Made by a program: the position numbers and the translations under genes. Below the pieces are notes generated by a model, which was not told the origin of the DNA, did no database searches, and saw only the letters and a list, made by a program, of their open reading frames with translations. This document shows positions 62,495 through 64,000 of a stretch of DNA of 64,000 nucleotides, one piece after another. Numbering within the stretch: position 1 is the stretch's first letter; each line of letters begins with the position of its first letter. This DNA comes from an uncultured Acidobacteriota bacterium. Its GTDB lineage: Bacteria; Acidobacteriota; Blastocatellia; Pyrinomonadales; Pyrinomonadaceae. The DNA lies in assembly GCA_937859595.1 (NCBI GenBank), contig CALMAH010000018.1, positions 1 to 64,000 on the forward strand. Direction: 5' to 3'.

Positions 62495-64000
62495 TGACGG
62501 CATTTCTCAGGATGCGGCAACTTTTGCAAAATCCGTTTTTTGTCGGCGGCCTAAGCCTGCTTATCTCGGCAGGGCTGACGTTCGGCGTACGAGCGTTTGC
62601 ACGCCGGACTGGGCAAGTTGCCAAGCCGAAGTCCGATCGCTGGCACAAAAAACCTACCGCGATGCTCGGTGGCATCGGTATCTTTCTGACCGTTGTCGCC
62701 CTTTTCCTTCTGGTGTCACCGAAGGACCAGGATTCGCTGATAATTCTTGGCGGTAGCGCCTTTCTTTTCCTCGTCGGGCTGATCGACGATCTCCTGAACA
62801 TCAAGCCATATCAGAAGCTGATCGGACAGCTGATCGGTGCGACCATTGTGGTCGGGTTTGGCCTTCGCCTTCCTCTCACCGGAATGGATCTGGTCGATAC
62901 CTGGATCACGGTATTCTGGCTCGTAGCGATAACCAACGCCATCAATCTGCTCGACAACATGGATGGGCTCGCCGCCGGCATCGCGGCCATTGCCTCGATA
63001 TCGCTTGCGGTCGGTTTCTGGAACTTTGGCCAGATCAATGATGCGGTGCTGATCTCTATCTTTATAGGGGCTCTTCTCGGATTCCTTATCTTCAATTTCA
63101 ATCCGGCATCGATCTTTATGGGTGATTCCGGTTCGATGTTCGTCGGGTTCTTCCTTGCCAGCTCCGTCCTGCTTAGCGAGACCGGCGGACGCTCCCGCGG
63201 TGTCTTCACCATTCTTGCCGTACCTGTTCTGATCCTTTTTGTTCCCATTTTTGACACTACTTTTGTCACCATCATTCGCAAACTTTGGGGTCGAAAGGCT
63301 TCGCAGGGCGGCAGAGACCACACATCTCATCGCCTGGTTGCATTGGGCATGAGCGAGCGCTCCGCTGTTCTGATGATCTATGGCTTTGCGATCGCCGCGG
63401 GCATTCTTGCCGTAATGGTTGCCCATCTGCAGGTCACTCAGAGCCTTGCTCTTATCGCGTTGTTCACCGTTATCCTGACCATCGTCGGCGTCTATCTCTC
63501 AAAGGTCAAGGTCTATCACGAGTATCAGGAAGATCTGGCCGCCAGCGATAATGCGGCGTTTGCCTTTTTGGTTGACATTTCCTACAAACGGCGAGTCTTT
63601 GAGGTGTTGCTCGATGCTGTTCTGATCACGCTGGCATACTATGCCTCTTATGTGATCATTTTTGGTTCCTTTGAGGCGGGTGGCGAATGGGAGATTTTTC
63701 GAAAGTCGCTCCCGCTTTTGATACCTCTCAAGCTTTTCGCATTCCTTGTGGTCGGTGTTTACCGCGGGCTCTGGCGATACACGGGCATTTCCGACATAAT
63801 CACATTTATCAAGGGCGTGGCCTTCGGCTCGGTCCTTAGCGTGCTTGCTATATTGCTTTTGTGGCGGTTCGATGGGTTTTCGCGGACCGTTTTCGTCCTT
63901 GACGCCTTGCTTTTGCTGTTGGCCGTATTCGGCAGCCGAATGACCTTTCGGATGATCCGCGAGTTCCTTCCCGGCCCTCATCATCACGATGGCCGTCGGG
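62494..64000 (+). CDS. Initiating sugar-1-phosphate transferase fused to CapD-type membrane region (partial)
   Basis: Open to the window end, at least 502 codons. Residues to about 345 are a WecA/MraY-type polyprenyl-phosphate transferase: GLIDDLLN (Asp pair about 97-98), NAINLLDNMDGLAAG (about 148-162), FNFNPASIFMGDSGSMF (about 200-215) and the HTSHR loop (about 276-280). From about 365 (YKRRVFEVLLDAVLITLAYY) runs the four-helix membrane part of CapD/PglF-type dehydratases, with VYRGLWRYTGISDI; the NAD domain would lie outside. GTG 62494 overlaps the fragment stop; ATG 62512 is another start. The transferase starts lipid-linked assembly. Confidence 0.88.
   Translation, partial: MTAFLRMRQLLQNPFFVGGLSLLISAGLTFGVRAFARRTGQVAKPKSDRWHKKPTAMLGGIGIFLTVVALFLLVSPKDQDSLIILGGSAFLFLVGLIDDLLNIKPYQKLIGQLIGATIVVGFGLRLPLTGMDLVDTWITVFWLVAITNAINLLDNMDGLAAGIAAIASISLAVGFWNFGQINDAVLISIFIGALLGFLIFNFNPASIFMGDSGSMFVGFFLASSVLLSETGGRSRGVFTILAVPVLILFVPIFDTTFVTIIRKLWGRKASQGGRDHTSHRLVALGMSERSAVLMIYGFAIAAGILAVMVAHLQVTQSLALIALFTVILTIVGVYLSKVKVYHEYQEDLAASDNAAFAFLVDISYKRRVFEVLLDAVLITLAYYASYVIIFGSFEAGGEWEIFRKSLPLLIPLKLFAFLVVGVYRGLWRYTGISDIITFIKGVAFGSVLSVLAILLLWRFDGFSRTVFVLDALLLLLAVFGSRMTFRMIREFLPGPHHHDGRR

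Noticed and set aside
62343..62804. 153-codon minus frame
   Set aside because: Antisense to the GT fragment and the transferase; no signature.

Overview
The window reads as a chromosomal segment of a free-living, Gram-negative, heterotrophic bacterium with moderate GC. Lipoprotein maturation (lgt), lipobox and signal-peptide proteins, a periplasm-facing NrfHA nitrite reductase, dense short intergenic repeats and the mix of families (GH92, methyltransferases with a regulatory domain, DUF4157, an exopolysaccharide locus) would fit Acidobacteriota, perhaps Blastocatellia. This placement is inference, not a match. No tRNA, rRNA, CRISPR array or intact insertion sequence was seen.

Layout. 0-9 kb: lgt, an exported unknown, rluD, a REP-associated Y1 transposase flanked by REP palindromes, then two large secreted glycosidases (GH20 hexosaminidase, GH92 mannosidase) that could act together on N-glycan-like material. 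9-11 kb: nrfH-nrfA, respiratory ammonification of nitrite. 11-17 kb: a DUF4157 protein, two methyltransferases, and argG and argH divergently arranged around a palindromic repeat, with a hotdog thioesterase overlapping argH. 17.1-18.5 kb: a 1.46 kb stretch without a confident gene, packed with repeats, including three ~146 bp units in which a short word changes between units but stays matched within each unit. 18.5-37 kb: mostly minus-strand housekeeping and metabolic genes (serine hydrolase, TPR protein, gluconokinase-like/transketolase/D-amino-acid lyase operon, folA, selB, MFS pump, yacG, S2P protease, HU, dehalogenase-like hydrolase). 37-42.5 kb: zinc peptidase, TM2 protein, riboflavin synthase, and an operon of an amino-acid permease with two exported methyltransferase-fold proteins. 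42.7-44.8 kb: a TPP riboswitch and thiC.

45-64 kb is an exopolysaccharide or O-antigen-type locus on the plus strand: a Wzx-like flippase, five glycosyltransferases, five methyltransferases, a sugar epimerase, a polytopic membrane protein, an AsnB amidotransferase, a NodB-type deacetylase, and at the right edge a WecA/MraY-type initiating transferase fused to the membrane region of a CapD-type dehydratase (cut by the window end). Many genes overlap by 1-4 bases. A glycosyltransferase N-terminal stub at 52.4 kb and a frameshifted glycosyltransferase C-terminus at 62.4 kb bracket the right half and may be scars of one gene split by a ~10 kb acquisition.

A theme of the whole window is short repeats entering coding sequence: in rluD, in the GH92 gene (a 158 bp palindromic insertion plus repeat-like start and signal-peptide DNA), at the thiC N-terminus and at the end of a GT2 gene.
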